A DNA stretch of 64,000 nucleotides from Nioella halotolerans. Its GTDB lineage: Bacteria > Pseudomonadota > Alphaproteobacteria > Rhodobacterales > Rhodobacteraceae. Where the stretch lies: contig QVQC01000079.1 in assembly GCA_003428585.1 (NCBI GenBank), forward strand, positions 1 to 64,000, read 5' to 3'. Each line of letters starts with the position of its first letter. Position 1 is the first letter of the stretch. The notes beneath the pieces were generated by a model. That model made no database searches, had not been told where the DNA came from, and saw nothing but the letters and a program-made list of their open reading frames with translations. The position numbers and the translations under genes were made by a program. Below, in pieces: positions 8,285 through 16,752 of this stretch.

Positions 8285-8893
8285 TCAGCGGTCGCTTGGC
8301 GAATTGGCCGATACCGTCACATCCATGGCGAGATGGCCCGTGTCAGAGCCGAAGCCGGTGAAGGCCTTGCCGAAGGTCTCGAATACGGGACCCGCATCGC
8401 CGCGCAGCGCGGTGCAGAAGTTCTTCGAGCGAGCAAAGGTGCCGGAGTTTTTCAGAAACTCGATGCACCCGTAGATCTCGTCCATGTGATGCCCGACCCC
8501 GAGCGGGTAGAGCGAAATCTGGGCCGCGATGTCTTGATCCTGAAACGGCGCGGCCGCGACCGCGTCGCGACCCGCAGCCATGCGATCCGCCAGACTTAGC
8601 TCGCGCGAAGCCGCCGCAGCCGGCGTGCACATCGGATCGTCAGGCTCGCCCGGGCAGCCGCGGGAAACCGTGGCATGCATCGTGGTGTGGACACCCGATC
8701 GCGCAGCGGCGCAAAACAGATCGCGCATGGCCGGAAAAAGAACCTCCGGCGGTCCCACCATGAGCGTCGACAGCGAGTCGGTTTCAAGCCTCAACCGATC
8801 GCGCCAAGGGTCCAGTGATTTTATAGCTCCGAGAATGATGCCGACGAAATCGTCTGACATCGCATATAATGAGACTTGTGCCCCTGAAAACAT
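8285..8893 (-). CDS. ykoF: YkoF-like thiamine/HMP-binding protein
   Basis: A 202-residue soluble protein made of two similar halves: the first begins with GAQVSLYAM near residue 4 and the second with AAQISLYPLG near residue 125. Such internal duplication is the mark of the YkoF fold, which binds thiamine and HMP in Bacillus. The ATG at 8893 is chosen because GAGG lies five bases upstream; a GTG two codons earlier overlaps that ribosome site. It is the first gene behind a TPP riboswitch. Its precise job in uptake remains unclear in the family. Confidence 0.8.
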   Translation of the reverse strand: MFSGAQVSLYAMSDDFVGIILGAIKSLDPWRDRLRLETDSLSTLMVGPPEVLFPAMRDLFCAAARSGVHTTMHATVSRGCPGEPDDPMCTPAAAASRELSLADRMAAGRDAVAAAPFQDQDIAAQISLYPLGVGHHMDEIYGCIEFLKNSGTFARSKNFCTALRGDAGPVFETFGKAFTGFGSDTGHLAMDVTVSANSPSDR

Positions 8894-8898
8894 TCTCA

Positions 8899-8991
8899 CC
8901 TCGCTCCGCTGGCATTACCCAGATCAGCTCAAGGGATCGAGGGCTTGCGCCCTGCATCTCAGCCCCGACACTACGGAGCACCCCTGTGTAT
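8899..8991 (-). promoter_or_regulatory. TPP riboswitch (THI element)
   Basis: Reading the minus strand, the leader contains CAGGGGTGCTC (about 8988-8978), CTGAGA (8962-8957), CCCTTGAGCTGATCTGGGTA and AATGCCAGCGGAG (to about 8905): the conserved thi-box order. The ykoF ribosome site GAGG lies at its 3' edge, so TPP binding could block translation as well as transcription. It assigns the downstream ECF operon to thiamine-type substrates. Confidence 0.92.
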
Positions 8992-9120
8992 ACAGTTATG
9001 GTTACAGGCTTTGCGGGGAACATCAAGCAGTTTTCCCAGCGGTGGTGCCCCGGGACGTGGTGTAGGAACGGGCGTTCACCTGGTTTGTCATAGCTGGCGC
9101 CTTTCGTGCGCCGGGCGGCG

Positions 9121-9440
9121 ACTCTGTTGCAAAAATCGTCTGAAGAACGGAATCCTCCCTTCCTCATAGAGGCTTATCCTACGGGCTCGGTGATGGGCAT
9201 GCCGGGCGCGGTGTAGCCGTTGAAGAGGGCGATGCGGACATGGATTTCTGCGACCTGGCGGTCGAAGTCTCTCGCCATGAGGCTCTGCCCGGACAATTTC
9301 ATAAATTTCATCTTGATCTTGACGCGGCTCCGGAGGTGTCTCCTCTCCATCGTCGCCAGATCGCAGGACCGAGGTTTTGCGAGGCCCGCACGGCGTCGTT
9401 GCGCGCCACGGCCTCCGTTGGTGCCGTCCTTACATTGACC
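9121..9440 (-). mobile_element. IS5-family transposase remnant with right end
   Basis: The minus strand reads LMARDFDRQVAEIHVRIALF and NGYTAPGMPITEPVG to a TAG at 9179-9181, the typical C-terminus of IS5-family transposases. The preceding AVARNDAVRASQNLGPAIWR lies in another frame, so a frameshift falls near 9340. Beyond the stop, GACTCTGTTGCAAAAATC (plus strand, 9119-9136) looks like the terminal inverted repeat. The left half of the element is missing. Confidence 0.7.
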
Positions 9441-9606
9441 AGGGGGCAGTCGGCTGTCAGTTCGGTGAGATTGGCCATGTGGGGCGCGGCACGCATTGCG
9501 GCGACTGTGCAGCCTGGGTTCGGATCGGACAACCGCGCGGAGGTGTCATAGAAACGACACCCCCTGTGGATAGCGGGTGACACCGAGAACAGCACCAAGG
9601 GTAATC

Positions 9607-10680
9607 ATGTCCATCTCTCTGAGAAATGTCGGAAAGTCGTTCAATGACGTGCCGGCGGTGGCGGGCGTTTCCGCCGAGATCAAGACAGGCGAATTCTTTG
9701 CGATCGTCGGCGCCTCTGGGTGTGGAAAATCGACGCTGCTGCGTTTGATCGCGGGTTTGGAGACGCTGGACCGTGGCGAGATCGTGCTGGGACGCAAGAC
9801 GGTCAGCGCGCCCGGTCAGCATATGGCACCAGAGTCACGCGGGGTGGGCTTTGTCTTCCAGTCCTATGCGCTTTGGCCGCATCTCGACGTCCGTGGCAAC
9901 GTGGCGTTCCCGGCAGAGGCCGCGGGGCTGAGCCGGTCAGACGCCGCGCGACATGCCGACCGCCACCTTGCCACAGTCGCTCTGGAGTCTTTCGCCACCG
10001 GCAAACCGGCCGAGCTTTCCGGGGGGCAGCGGCAGCGCGTCGCGCTGGCCCGGTGCCTGGCCCAGGGGGCGAAGACGATTCTGATGGATGAACCGCTGGC
10101 CAATCTCGACCCGCATCTTCGGCAGGCCATGGAGGCCGATCTGGTGGCGTTTCACCGGTCTTCGGGGGCCACCACGCTTTACATCACCCATGACCAGCGC
10201 GAAGCGATGGCCGTGGCAGACCGGATGGCCGTGATGGCGGACGGCCGGTTCCTGCAAGTCGGCACGCCGGACGAGATCTACGAACGGCCCAACAATGCGC
10301 AGGTGGCGCGCTTTATCGGCCAAGGTGCCGTTCAGCCCGTCCATGTCTTGCAGGGACAGGCCTCGATCGTGGGTCGGGCCGTGGCGTTGCGCGGCATTGG
10401 TGGCAACGACGGTCCTTGCCAGGTCGTGTTTCGCCCCTCCGACCTCTCGATGACTTCGGCAGACACCGACGGCGCAGTGCAGGGACACGTTCAATCCGCG
10501 CTCTATCGCGGAGGGCACTGGGAAGGGCATATCGCGGTCGATGGCCTGGAGCAGCCCTTTCTGATCCAGGCCCCGCACCCGTTGCGCCCGGGCGATTCCG
10601 TGGGGCTGAAGTTGAAGGGCGGCTGGCTTCTTCCGGACGCTGACGCCTCAGAGACGCCAGGGCACCACGCCGGGCGGTAG
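9607..10680 (+). CDS. ABC transporter ATPase, iron(III)/spermidine (FbpC/PotA) type
   Basis: A 357-residue ATPase with Walker A GASGCGKST, signature LSGGQRQRV, Walker B ILMDEPLANLD and H-loop THD. A C-terminal TOBE-like region of about 90 residues follows, as in FbpC/PotA proteins. The start at 9607 follows AAGGG; an upstream in-frame ATG lacks a ribosome site. Its only possible partner nearby is the truncated permease on the opposite strand, overlapping its 3' end by 33 bases. No binding protein is present, so the transporter is probably dead or served in trans. Confidence 0.75.
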   Translation: MSISLRNVGKSFNDVPAVAGVSAEIKTGEFFAIVGASGCGKSTLLRLIAGLETLDRGEIVLGRKTVSAPGQHMAPESRGVGFVFQSYALWPHLDVRGNVAFPAEAAGLSRSDAARHADRHLATVALESFATGKPAELSGGQRQRVALARCLAQGAKTILMDEPLANLDPHLRQAMEADLVAFHRSSGATTLYITHDQREAMAVADRMAVMADGRFLQVGTPDEIYERPNNAQVARFIGQGAVQPVHVLQGQASIVGRAVALRGIGGNDGPCQVVFRPSDLSMTSADTDGAVQGHVQSALYRGGHWEGHIAVDGLEQPFLIQAPHPLRPGDSVGLKLKGGWLLPDADASETPGHHAGR

Positions 10681-11322
10681 CCTGCGGCCAAGCCAGTCGA
10701 GCAGGCCCATGAGGGCCACAGTCGCGGCCACGGTGATGGCCGACATCGCCGCGGCAATGGTTGTATATCCGCCATGCTCGAAATTGTAGATCACCATCCC
10801 GATGGTCTCGGTCCCAGTGGACCAAAGGAGCGCCGAGACCGTGATCTCGTTGTAGGCGGTCAGAAACACTAGGATCGCCCCCGAGGCCGCGGCAGGTGCG
10901 AGCAGCGGCAGGAAGATGCGCCGCATGCGCCGGCCCCAGCTTGCGCCCGCGACCTGCGCCGCCTCGTCGAGTGCGGGGTCAAGTTGCAGGCTTGCCGCCG
11001 TTGCTGGTTTCAGGGCGACGGCGAAAAAAGCGCACAGATAGGCGAAGATGATAATCCATAGCGTGTTGTAGACCGACACCCCGAGGATTGGCAGCGGCTT
11101 GAGAAAGGCCAGAATGAAAGCGATCGAGATCACGATTCCCGGGATCGCATATGTGGTTTCTGCCAGCGTCGAGATGCCGACAGCCAGGCGTCGCTGCAGC
11201 CCGTGCGGACCGGCCACGAAGCGGGCGACAAGGGCGGCGGCGAGCGCCAGGGTCCCCATTGGAGGCGAGACCCCTTTCCAGTACCGCAACGAGATCCGAC
11301 ATAGCGACCCCCAGCCCTTCAC
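10648..11322 (-). pseudogene. truncated FbpB-type iron ABC permease (C-terminal domain)
   Basis: The open frame of 224 residues has a permease half with an EAA-type loop (LDEAAQVAGASWGRRMRRIF) and downstream helices. FbpB-type permeases are normally about twice this length with two such domains; here the N-terminal domain and a good start are missing. Homology stops abruptly near 11322-11340 where unrelated debris begins. It converges on the ATPase, an arrangement not expected of a working operon. Confidence 0.6.
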
Positions 11323-11843
11323 CGATCGCAGTGATCACGAATATAGCGACTGGCGCTTCGCGGTTTCGAGCAAAAACATGAAAGGTGCAGAAACGTCGGC
11401 ACGCTTGGCGAGTGCTCCTGCGTTAGCCCGGCAGTCTGGCGGAAGCCCCTTAGCGGTAGCGCTATGTGACAACGCTTCAGCACGTGCTGGGCTTCCAGTG
11501 GCGTCGCGGGTGTGTCGCACCTGCCCGCTGGTCCCCCCGAACATGCGGGCCGCAGGTTGGATTTGGTTGGTCGGCTTTGTCTGGGTTCTTGCACTACATG
11601 CTACGATGCAGCGGGAGCGGCCGTTCGCCACACAAAGGCAAGAACCACCGCGATGCACAGGGAGGGGAGGTTGCAACGGCGTCGCCGTTTCCCGACACGG
11701 TCTTTCGTGTTCCGTGCGGCGACATCCTGCCCTGAGCCCATACCGGCCTCCCTGAGACGCTGATCCGTCGGTTCAGCAGGCGGGCGACCCGATCGCGGGT
11801 TTGGAAGCGGCGCTGGGAGGGGCGGTCCGTCCCGCGCGGTGCC
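11323..11843. other. 521-bp scar without a recognisable gene
   Basis: No convincing coding sequence on either strand. A 113-codon minus-strand frame (11335-11676) is open but only the part near the 70-bp repeat resembles anything else in the window. The stretch links the truncated permease to metF and is best read as rearrangement debris. Confidence 0.4.
11440..11509. repeat. 70-bp imperfect direct repeat, copy 2
   Basis: Ungapped partner of 931-1000 (55 of 70 identical, same orientation). On the minus strand it encodes RDATGSPARAEALSHS, matching RDATGCRARADTWSNN in copy 1. The repeats bracket about 10.4 kb. Confidence 0.6.
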
Positions 11844-12740
11844 TCACGTCTCGCCGATGAAGGCCGCCAGCGTCATTGGCAGCGGCCAGCGGTTCATTGT
11901 GTAAACGTGGAGCGACGGGGCGCCGTAGGCGACGAGACGGCGGGCGTGTTCGACCGTCATCGCTGCGGCGAGATAGGGCTCAAGCTCGGGCGTGGCCTCG
12001 GCCTCGGCGAACAGCCGGTCGAGCCAGTCCGGCACGGCGGTCCCGTTCATCCGGGCGAAGCGCCTGACCCGAGGCCAGCGCGCCATCGGCATGAGGCCGG
12101 GGATGATGGGTGCGTCGATGCCGCGCCGCGCGCAGCCCTCGATGAACCGGCCATAAGCCGCCGGATCCAGGACGAACTGGCAATAAGCCGCCCCGGCCCC
12201 TGTGTCCAGCTTCCGCTTGAGGTGGTCGATATCCGCGTCAGCGCTCTCAGCCTCGGGGTGTGTCTCGGGATGCGCCGCCACTGCGATCTCGAAATCGTGC
12301 TGCGCGCGCAAGGCCGCGACGAGTTCCGAGGCGTGGGCGAAGCCCGGTGGCATGGGAGCCGGCCAGTCAGGGCGGTCCCCGCGCAGGGCGAGGATGTGGC
12401 GGATGCCCGCCAGCCAGAGCTTGTCCGCCGTCTCGAGCACCGTGTCGCGGGTCATGCCCAGCGAGACGAGGTGCGCCATCACCGGGCGGCCCGTGCGCGC
12501 GGCGATCCCGGTCGCGGTCTCGATCGTGAGATCCCGCGTCGCGCCGCCCCGGCCCATGGTCACCGAGAAGCCGTGCCCGGCCGTGGGGGCGAGCCGGTCG
12601 ATGGTCTCCTGTAGCGCGGTGTGCCCGGCCTCCTCCTTCGGGGGGAACACCTCGAAGCTCAGCGGCAGGCTTCCGCGCGCCTCGTAAAGGCGGCGCAAGA
12701 GGGCGTCCCTCGGCTGACCTGCGTGGAATGGCTCGTCCAT
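11844..12740 (-). CDS. metF: methylenetetrahydrofolate reductase
   Basis: A 298-residue FAD-dependent TIM-barrel enzyme that reduces 5,10-methylene-THF to 5-methyl-THF for methionine synthesis, or runs in one-carbon oxidation. The N-terminal LSFEVFPPK carries the catalytic glutamate. ILALRGDRPDW and AVAAHPETHPEA match conserved MetF stretches, and IIPGLMPM appears near residue 200. Length is normal. No partner methionine gene is adjacent, and I saw no SAM- or SAH-type riboswitch in its leader. Confidence 0.88.
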   Translation of the reverse strand: MDEPFHAGQPRDALLRRLYEARGSLPLSFEVFPPKEEAGHTALQETIDRLAPTAGHGFSVTMGRGGATRDLTIETATGIAARTGRPVMAHLVSLGMTRDTVLETADKLWLAGIRHILALRGDRPDWPAPMPPGFAHASELVAALRAQHDFEIAVAAHPETHPEAESADADIDHLKRKLDTGAGAAYCQFVLDPAAYGRFIEGCARRGIDAPIIPGLMPMARWPRVRRFARMNGTAVPDWLDRLFAEAEATPELEPYLAAAMTVEHARRLVAYGAPSLHVYTMNRWPLPMTLAAFIGET

Positions 12741-12993
12741 GCGGCGGCTCTCTCTTACGTGTGGTCAATCCTCGGCGCGAGGCCGGTCAGGGGGCAGGCA
12801 AGATGCACCGAGCCTAACCATTGAGGGAGAAGGGGAGACAGGGGGCGTGTTGACGCAACTGCGGTCAACGACAGAAATGGGCCAATTCTGTTGAAAAACT
12901 GGAGCTTGATCGACGTGCACGCGCTGGTTCAATTCCGACATTGGGCTAGAGGATTAGCGATGATGGGAGGGACTTGGGCAGGAAGCGCAGGCC

Positions 12994-13392
12994 GTGCTGT
13001 TCTACGAGTTCTCGATCGAGGATCATGTCCCGCAGGATCAGATGCTTCGGGCGATGGACCGGTTCGTTGACCTGATCTACAGGAACGCGGATCACGCGAT
13101 GTTTTCGAGGAACCGCCACGGTCGGTTTCGAGACAGTGCGCTGCTGCGGCCTCTGTTTGAGGCGACCGGCGCGCGCTACAGCGCAGAAGGTCTGGTCAGC
13201 GGTCAATGCATGGCGATTCATGCGAGCTTGGCTTATCTGATAAAGAGCCGACGAAATGGAACTGTGGGGGTCCTCCATGATGGCTTTCAGACCAAAGATC
13301 TTTATCCGGACGCAGTAGGCGACGCGTGGCGGGATTGGCGCCACGGAAATACCGTTAAGCGCACGCCATTGGATTGGTTCTGTGTCCTGTGA
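12994..13392 (+). mobile_element. IS1182-family transposase remnant with internal deletion
   Basis: The frame begins LFYEFSIEDHVPQDQMLRAM, the classic N-terminus of IS1182-type transposases. It then jumps straight to HAMFSRNRHGRFRDSALL and EGLVSGQCMAIHASL, which in intact proteins lie some 60 residues further on. After that the sequence no longer matches. An internal deletion plus 3' truncation makes it non-functional. The following 262 bases up to 13654 show no recognisable gene. Confidence 0.65.
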
Positions 13393-13654
13393 GGACCAAA
13401 AGCATCAAGGGGCCGACGATGGCGGACAAGACTGCGACAACGGCATTCGGGCCAAGATCCTGCAGAAAGCTGAATGCGCCGACATGCTCGGGGGCGCCGA
13501 AACCGGGGGTTCGGCTGCGGCAAGAAACGATGGTTGTTCTTCCGGAAAACTGCGCCGCGCATGATGTAAATCAGGGTGCCAACTCCGGGCTGCCGCTATC
13601 GTTGCGTTCGATTGGGGGTGCTGTGAGGCGCAAAGCGGGTCAGGGTCGAGCGCG

Positions 13655-14830
13655 TTGAAACTGGAGCAGAACAAGACGAAGGTTGATTCGGATCAGGCCA
13701 AGAAGGCACCTGTTCCGACTGCGGGTGTAGCGGAAGGGCACGGATTGCCTGCATTGCGCCCAGAGGCGCAGACCTCCGGCACGCAGGGTCGGTCCGCGCG
13801 GCGCATCTGGCCATGGGCTGCCGCGCTTGTTCTTGCAGGCGCGGGGATTGCCGGTTTCTATCTGCAACCCTGGATCAATGGGCCTGTCGCGGTTGCGGTG
13901 GAAACGGTGGAACTGGCACCGGCTACGCGGGTTCTGGCCGTCAACGGGCGCATCGCGGCGCTGCATTCCGTCGATATCCGCGCGCTGGTGGGCGGCACGC
14001 TGCGCGATCTGCCCTTGGCCGAAGGCGACAACGTTCAGCAAGGCGACGTCCTGGCGCGCATCGATGCCGCCAACCAGCAGGCGATCCTGCGTCAGGCGGT
14101 GGCGGGGCTGGATGCGGCGCTGGTCGCCGAGGCGCGGGCGCGGGACGCGCTGGAGCGGGCCGTGGCGCTGGGCCCCAACATCGCCCGCACCGAGCGGGAT
14201 GCCGCGGAACGGGCGCTTCTGACCGCCGCGCAAGAGGTGGCCCGCGCCACCGCGCAGGTCGATCAGGCGCAGGTGCAACTGGACAACCATACGCTGCAAG
14301 CTCCGATGGCCGGCACGGTGCTTGCGCTGAATGTCGAGCCGGGGCAGACCATCGACCCGGCGACCGTGCTAATGACCCTTGCCGACCTGGAACGGTTGAT
14401 CGTCGAGACCGATGTGGACGAGGCCTATGCCACGCAGATCCGGGCAGGCCAGCCTGCCGTCCTGCAACTCTCCGGCGAGTCTGCGACGCGCCCGGGCCAC
14501 GTGCGCTATGTGTCGCAGCGGGTCGATTCAGGCACCGGCGGGCTTGCGGTGGAACTGTCCTTTGATGCGCCCGTGCGCGCGCCTGTCGGGCTGACCGTCA
14601 CCACGAATATCGTGGTCGATGAACGGCGGGCCGCGATCACCGCGCCCCGTGCCGCCATCGACGGGGATGGCGTCTTTGTCGTGATCGACGGGATTGCCAC
14701 CCGCCGCCCCGTCACAGTGATCGATTGGCCCGCGGCGCGGCTGATCGTGACCGAGGGGCTGGAGGTCGGTGACGTGCTGATCGCTGACGCCGCCGTTGTG
14801 ACGGACGGGCAGGCGGTCACGGTGCCCTGA
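13655..14830 (+). CDS. periplasmic adaptor (HlyD/MacA-like) of an ABC exporter
   Basis: A 391-residue membrane fusion protein. It has a long N-terminal cytoplasmic tail, a single membrane anchor (WPWAAALVLAGAGIAGFYL, residues about 50-68), then a biotinyl-lipoyl-like domain split by a coiled-coil hairpin rich in A, R and E (about 145-210) and a C-terminal beta-barrel. The only start in frame is TTG 13655 with a weak ribosome site, and foreign debris lies just upstream, so the 5' end is uncertain. Its stop abuts the permease ATG. Predicted to bridge the inner-membrane exporter to an outer-membrane channel such as TolC. Confidence 0.75.
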   Translation: MKLEQNKTKVDSDQAKKAPVPTAGVAEGHGLPALRPEAQTSGTQGRSARRIWPWAAALVLAGAGIAGFYLQPWINGPVAVAVETVELAPATRVLAVNGRIAALHSVDIRALVGGTLRDLPLAEGDNVQQGDVLARIDAANQQAILRQAVAGLDAALVAEARARDALERAVALGPNIARTERDAAERALLTAAQEVARATAQVDQAQVQLDNHTLQAPMAGTVLALNVEPGQTIDPATVLMTLADLERLIVETDVDEAYATQIRAGQPAVLQLSGESATRPGHVRYVSQRVDSGTGGLAVELSFDAPVRAPVGLTVTTNIVVDERRAAITAPRAAIDGDGVFVVIDGIATRRPVTVIDWPAARLIVTEGLEVGDVLIADAAVVTDGQAVTVP

Positions 14831-16035
14831 TGCTCTATGGTCTCAAGATTGCGATCCGCTATCTGACCGCCAGCAAGGCGCAGACGGCGCTTCTGGTGCT
14901 CGGTGTCGCTGTCGGGGTGTTCATCTTCATCTTCATGTCGGCGCTGATCGGCGGGCTGGCCGAATTCATCCTGTCGCGCACCGTGGGCGACATCAGCCAC
15001 ATCACGATCGAGGCCGAAGACCCCGATCCGGCGGTGCTGGTCAACGGCGATGGTCTTGTTCTGGCTGTCATCGAACGCGGCCGCACCCGCACCGCGACCC
15101 TGTCGGATGCCGCGACCTATCTTCCGCTGATCGAGAATGTACCTGGGGTGGTTGCCGTGTCGCCCCAGATCGGCGGCGCGGGGTTCCTGACACGCGGCGC
15201 GCAGGTGGCGCAGGTCAGCGTCACGGGGCTGGAACCGGGACGCGAATCCGCGATCCTGAACCTGCGCGGCTACATGGTCGAAGGGTCCGAACGGCTGGGC
15301 TCGGGCATTGTCGTGCTGGGCGAGACGCTGGCCGACGACCTGTCGCTGAGGCTGGGCCAGACGCTGCGCCTACAATCCTCGACCGGGGCGTCGGCGATCC
15401 TGACGGTGGGCGGTATCTACGACACCGGCAACGGGTTGATCGACGGCAGCAGCGTCTATGTCAGCCTGCCGACCGCGCGCGCGCTCTTTGCGCTGCCGCA
15501 AGGGGTCACGCGGATCGAGATCAAGCTGTCGGACCTGAACGCCGCCGATGCCACCGCGCTGCGGATCGCGTCGCTGACCGGGCTCGACGCGGTGCCATGG
15601 ACCGATGGGGCCGAACAGTTGATGGAGGCGCTCGATGCGCAGGCGCAGACCGGGTATTTCCTCAAGACCTTCGCGCTCATCACCATCGTGATCGGGGTCG
15701 CTTCGGCGCTGCTCCTGTCCACCTACCGCCGCCGTCCCGAGATCGGGATCATGCGGGCCATGGGCGCAGGGCGGGGTTTCGTCATCTTCGTTTTCGTCAC
15801 CCAAGGTGCGCTGGTCGGTTTGCTGGGCGGTGTTTCGGGCGCGGCGCTGGGGTATCTGGCGCTCTTACCCTTCCCCTCCCGCGATGCGTTCGAGCCGGGC
15901 ACCTTGCCGATGGACATCACGCAGGGCTCTTACGGGCTGGCGATCACGCTGACGGTGATCGGGGCGATCCTGGCGTCGATCCTGCCCGCCCGCTCGGCGG
16001 CGCGGGTCGATCCTGTCACGGCGATCGGCCAATGA
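14830..16035 (+). CDS. FtsX/MacB-like ABC exporter permease
   Basis: A 401-residue permease with one N-terminal helix, a large periplasmic MacB_PCD-like domain (about 45-270) and three C-terminal helices with an FtsX motif region RRRPEIGIMRAMGAG. The ATPase is encoded separately by the next gene, whose start overlaps this stop (ATGA), unlike fused E. coli MacB. Together with the adaptor upstream it makes a tripartite exporter; possible cargos include lipids, peptides or drugs, not decided by sequence. Confidence 0.8.
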   Translation: MLYGLKIAIRYLTASKAQTALLVLGVAVGVFIFIFMSALIGGLAEFILSRTVGDISHITIEAEDPDPAVLVNGDGLVLAVIERGRTRTATLSDAATYLPLIENVPGVVAVSPQIGGAGFLTRGAQVAQVSVTGLEPGRESAILNLRGYMVEGSERLGSGIVVLGETLADDLSLRLGQTLRLQSSTGASAILTVGGIYDTGNGLIDGSSVYVSLPTARALFALPQGVTRIEIKLSDLNAADATALRIASLTGLDAVPWTDGAEQLMEALDAQAQTGYFLKTFALITIVIGVASALLLSTYRRRPEIGIMRAMGAGRGFVIFVFVTQGALVGLLGGVSGAALGYLALLPFPSRDAFEPGTLPMDITQGSYGLAITLTVIGAILASILPARSAARVDPVTAIGQ

Positions 16036-16709
16036 CCGCGCTGCTCGAGGTGTCGGACCTTTTCAAGACCTTCGGGTCGGGTGAGGCGGAAACCCTCGTG
16101 CTGTCCGGCCTGTCCCTGACGCTGCAGGAGGGCGAGATGACCGCACTTCTGGGCCCCTCGGGGTCGGGCAAGAGCACGCTTTTGACGATCCTCGGCACGC
16201 TGATGAAGCCGACATCGGGCCGCCATACCATGCTCGGGCGGGACCTGGTGGCCGCGAATGACGCGGCGCTGACCGAGTTTCGCAATCTGCACATCGGTTT
16301 CGTGTTCCAGTTCCACAACCTGCTGCCCGATTTCACCGCGCTGGAAAACGTCGTGTTCCCCACCGCCGTCCGCGAGGGGCGCGAGACGCCCGCCGCCCGC
16401 ATTCGGGGGCGGGAACTGCTGGTGCGGATGGGGCTGGGCGCGCGGGTGGATTTCCCGTCGGCGAAGCTGTCAGGCGGGCAGAAACAGCGGGTGGCTGTGG
16501 CGCGCGCGCTGATGAACCGGCCCGAACTGGTGTTGGCGGATGAACCCACCGGCAACCTCGACCGCGTCTCGGCCATGCAGGTGATGGACCTGATCGCTGA
16601 GATCAACCGCGACGAGGGGACGACATTCCTGATCTCGACCCACGACGAGAAGATCGCAAGCCTCTGCGCCCGGCAGATCGTGGTGGGCGACGGGCAGGTC
16701 ACAGGCTGA
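16032..16709 (+). CDS. MacB/LolD-like ABC exporter ATPase
   Basis: A 225-residue ATPase with Walker A GPSGSGKST, signature LSGGQKQRVAVARAL, Walker B LVLADEPTGNLD and H-loop THD. The TGNLD after Walker B is typical of the LolD/MacB/FtsE group. ATG 16032 overlaps the permease stop. Last gene of the three-gene export operon, it converges on the phototrophy operon 43 bases away. Confidence 0.85.
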   Translation: MTALLEVSDLFKTFGSGEAETLVLSGLSLTLQEGEMTALLGPSGSGKSTLLTILGTLMKPTSGRHTMLGRDLVAANDAALTEFRNLHIGFVFQFHNLLPDFTALENVVFPTAVREGRETPAARIRGRELLVRMGLGARVDFPSAKLSGGQKQRVAVARALMNRPELVLADEPTGNLDRVSAMQVMDLIAEINRDEGTTFLISTHDEKIASLCARQIVVGDGQVTG

Positions 16710-16752
16710 CGGTGTGTCTCCTCTCTCTTGTTTCGATAGAGACGGGTGCCCG

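Noticed and set aside
12741..12960. SAM or SAH riboswitch in the metF leader
   Set aside because: A small hairpin CCTCG/CGAGG is visible on the minus strand, but none of the conserved cores of the alphaproteobacterial SAM-II or SAH elements could be matched.
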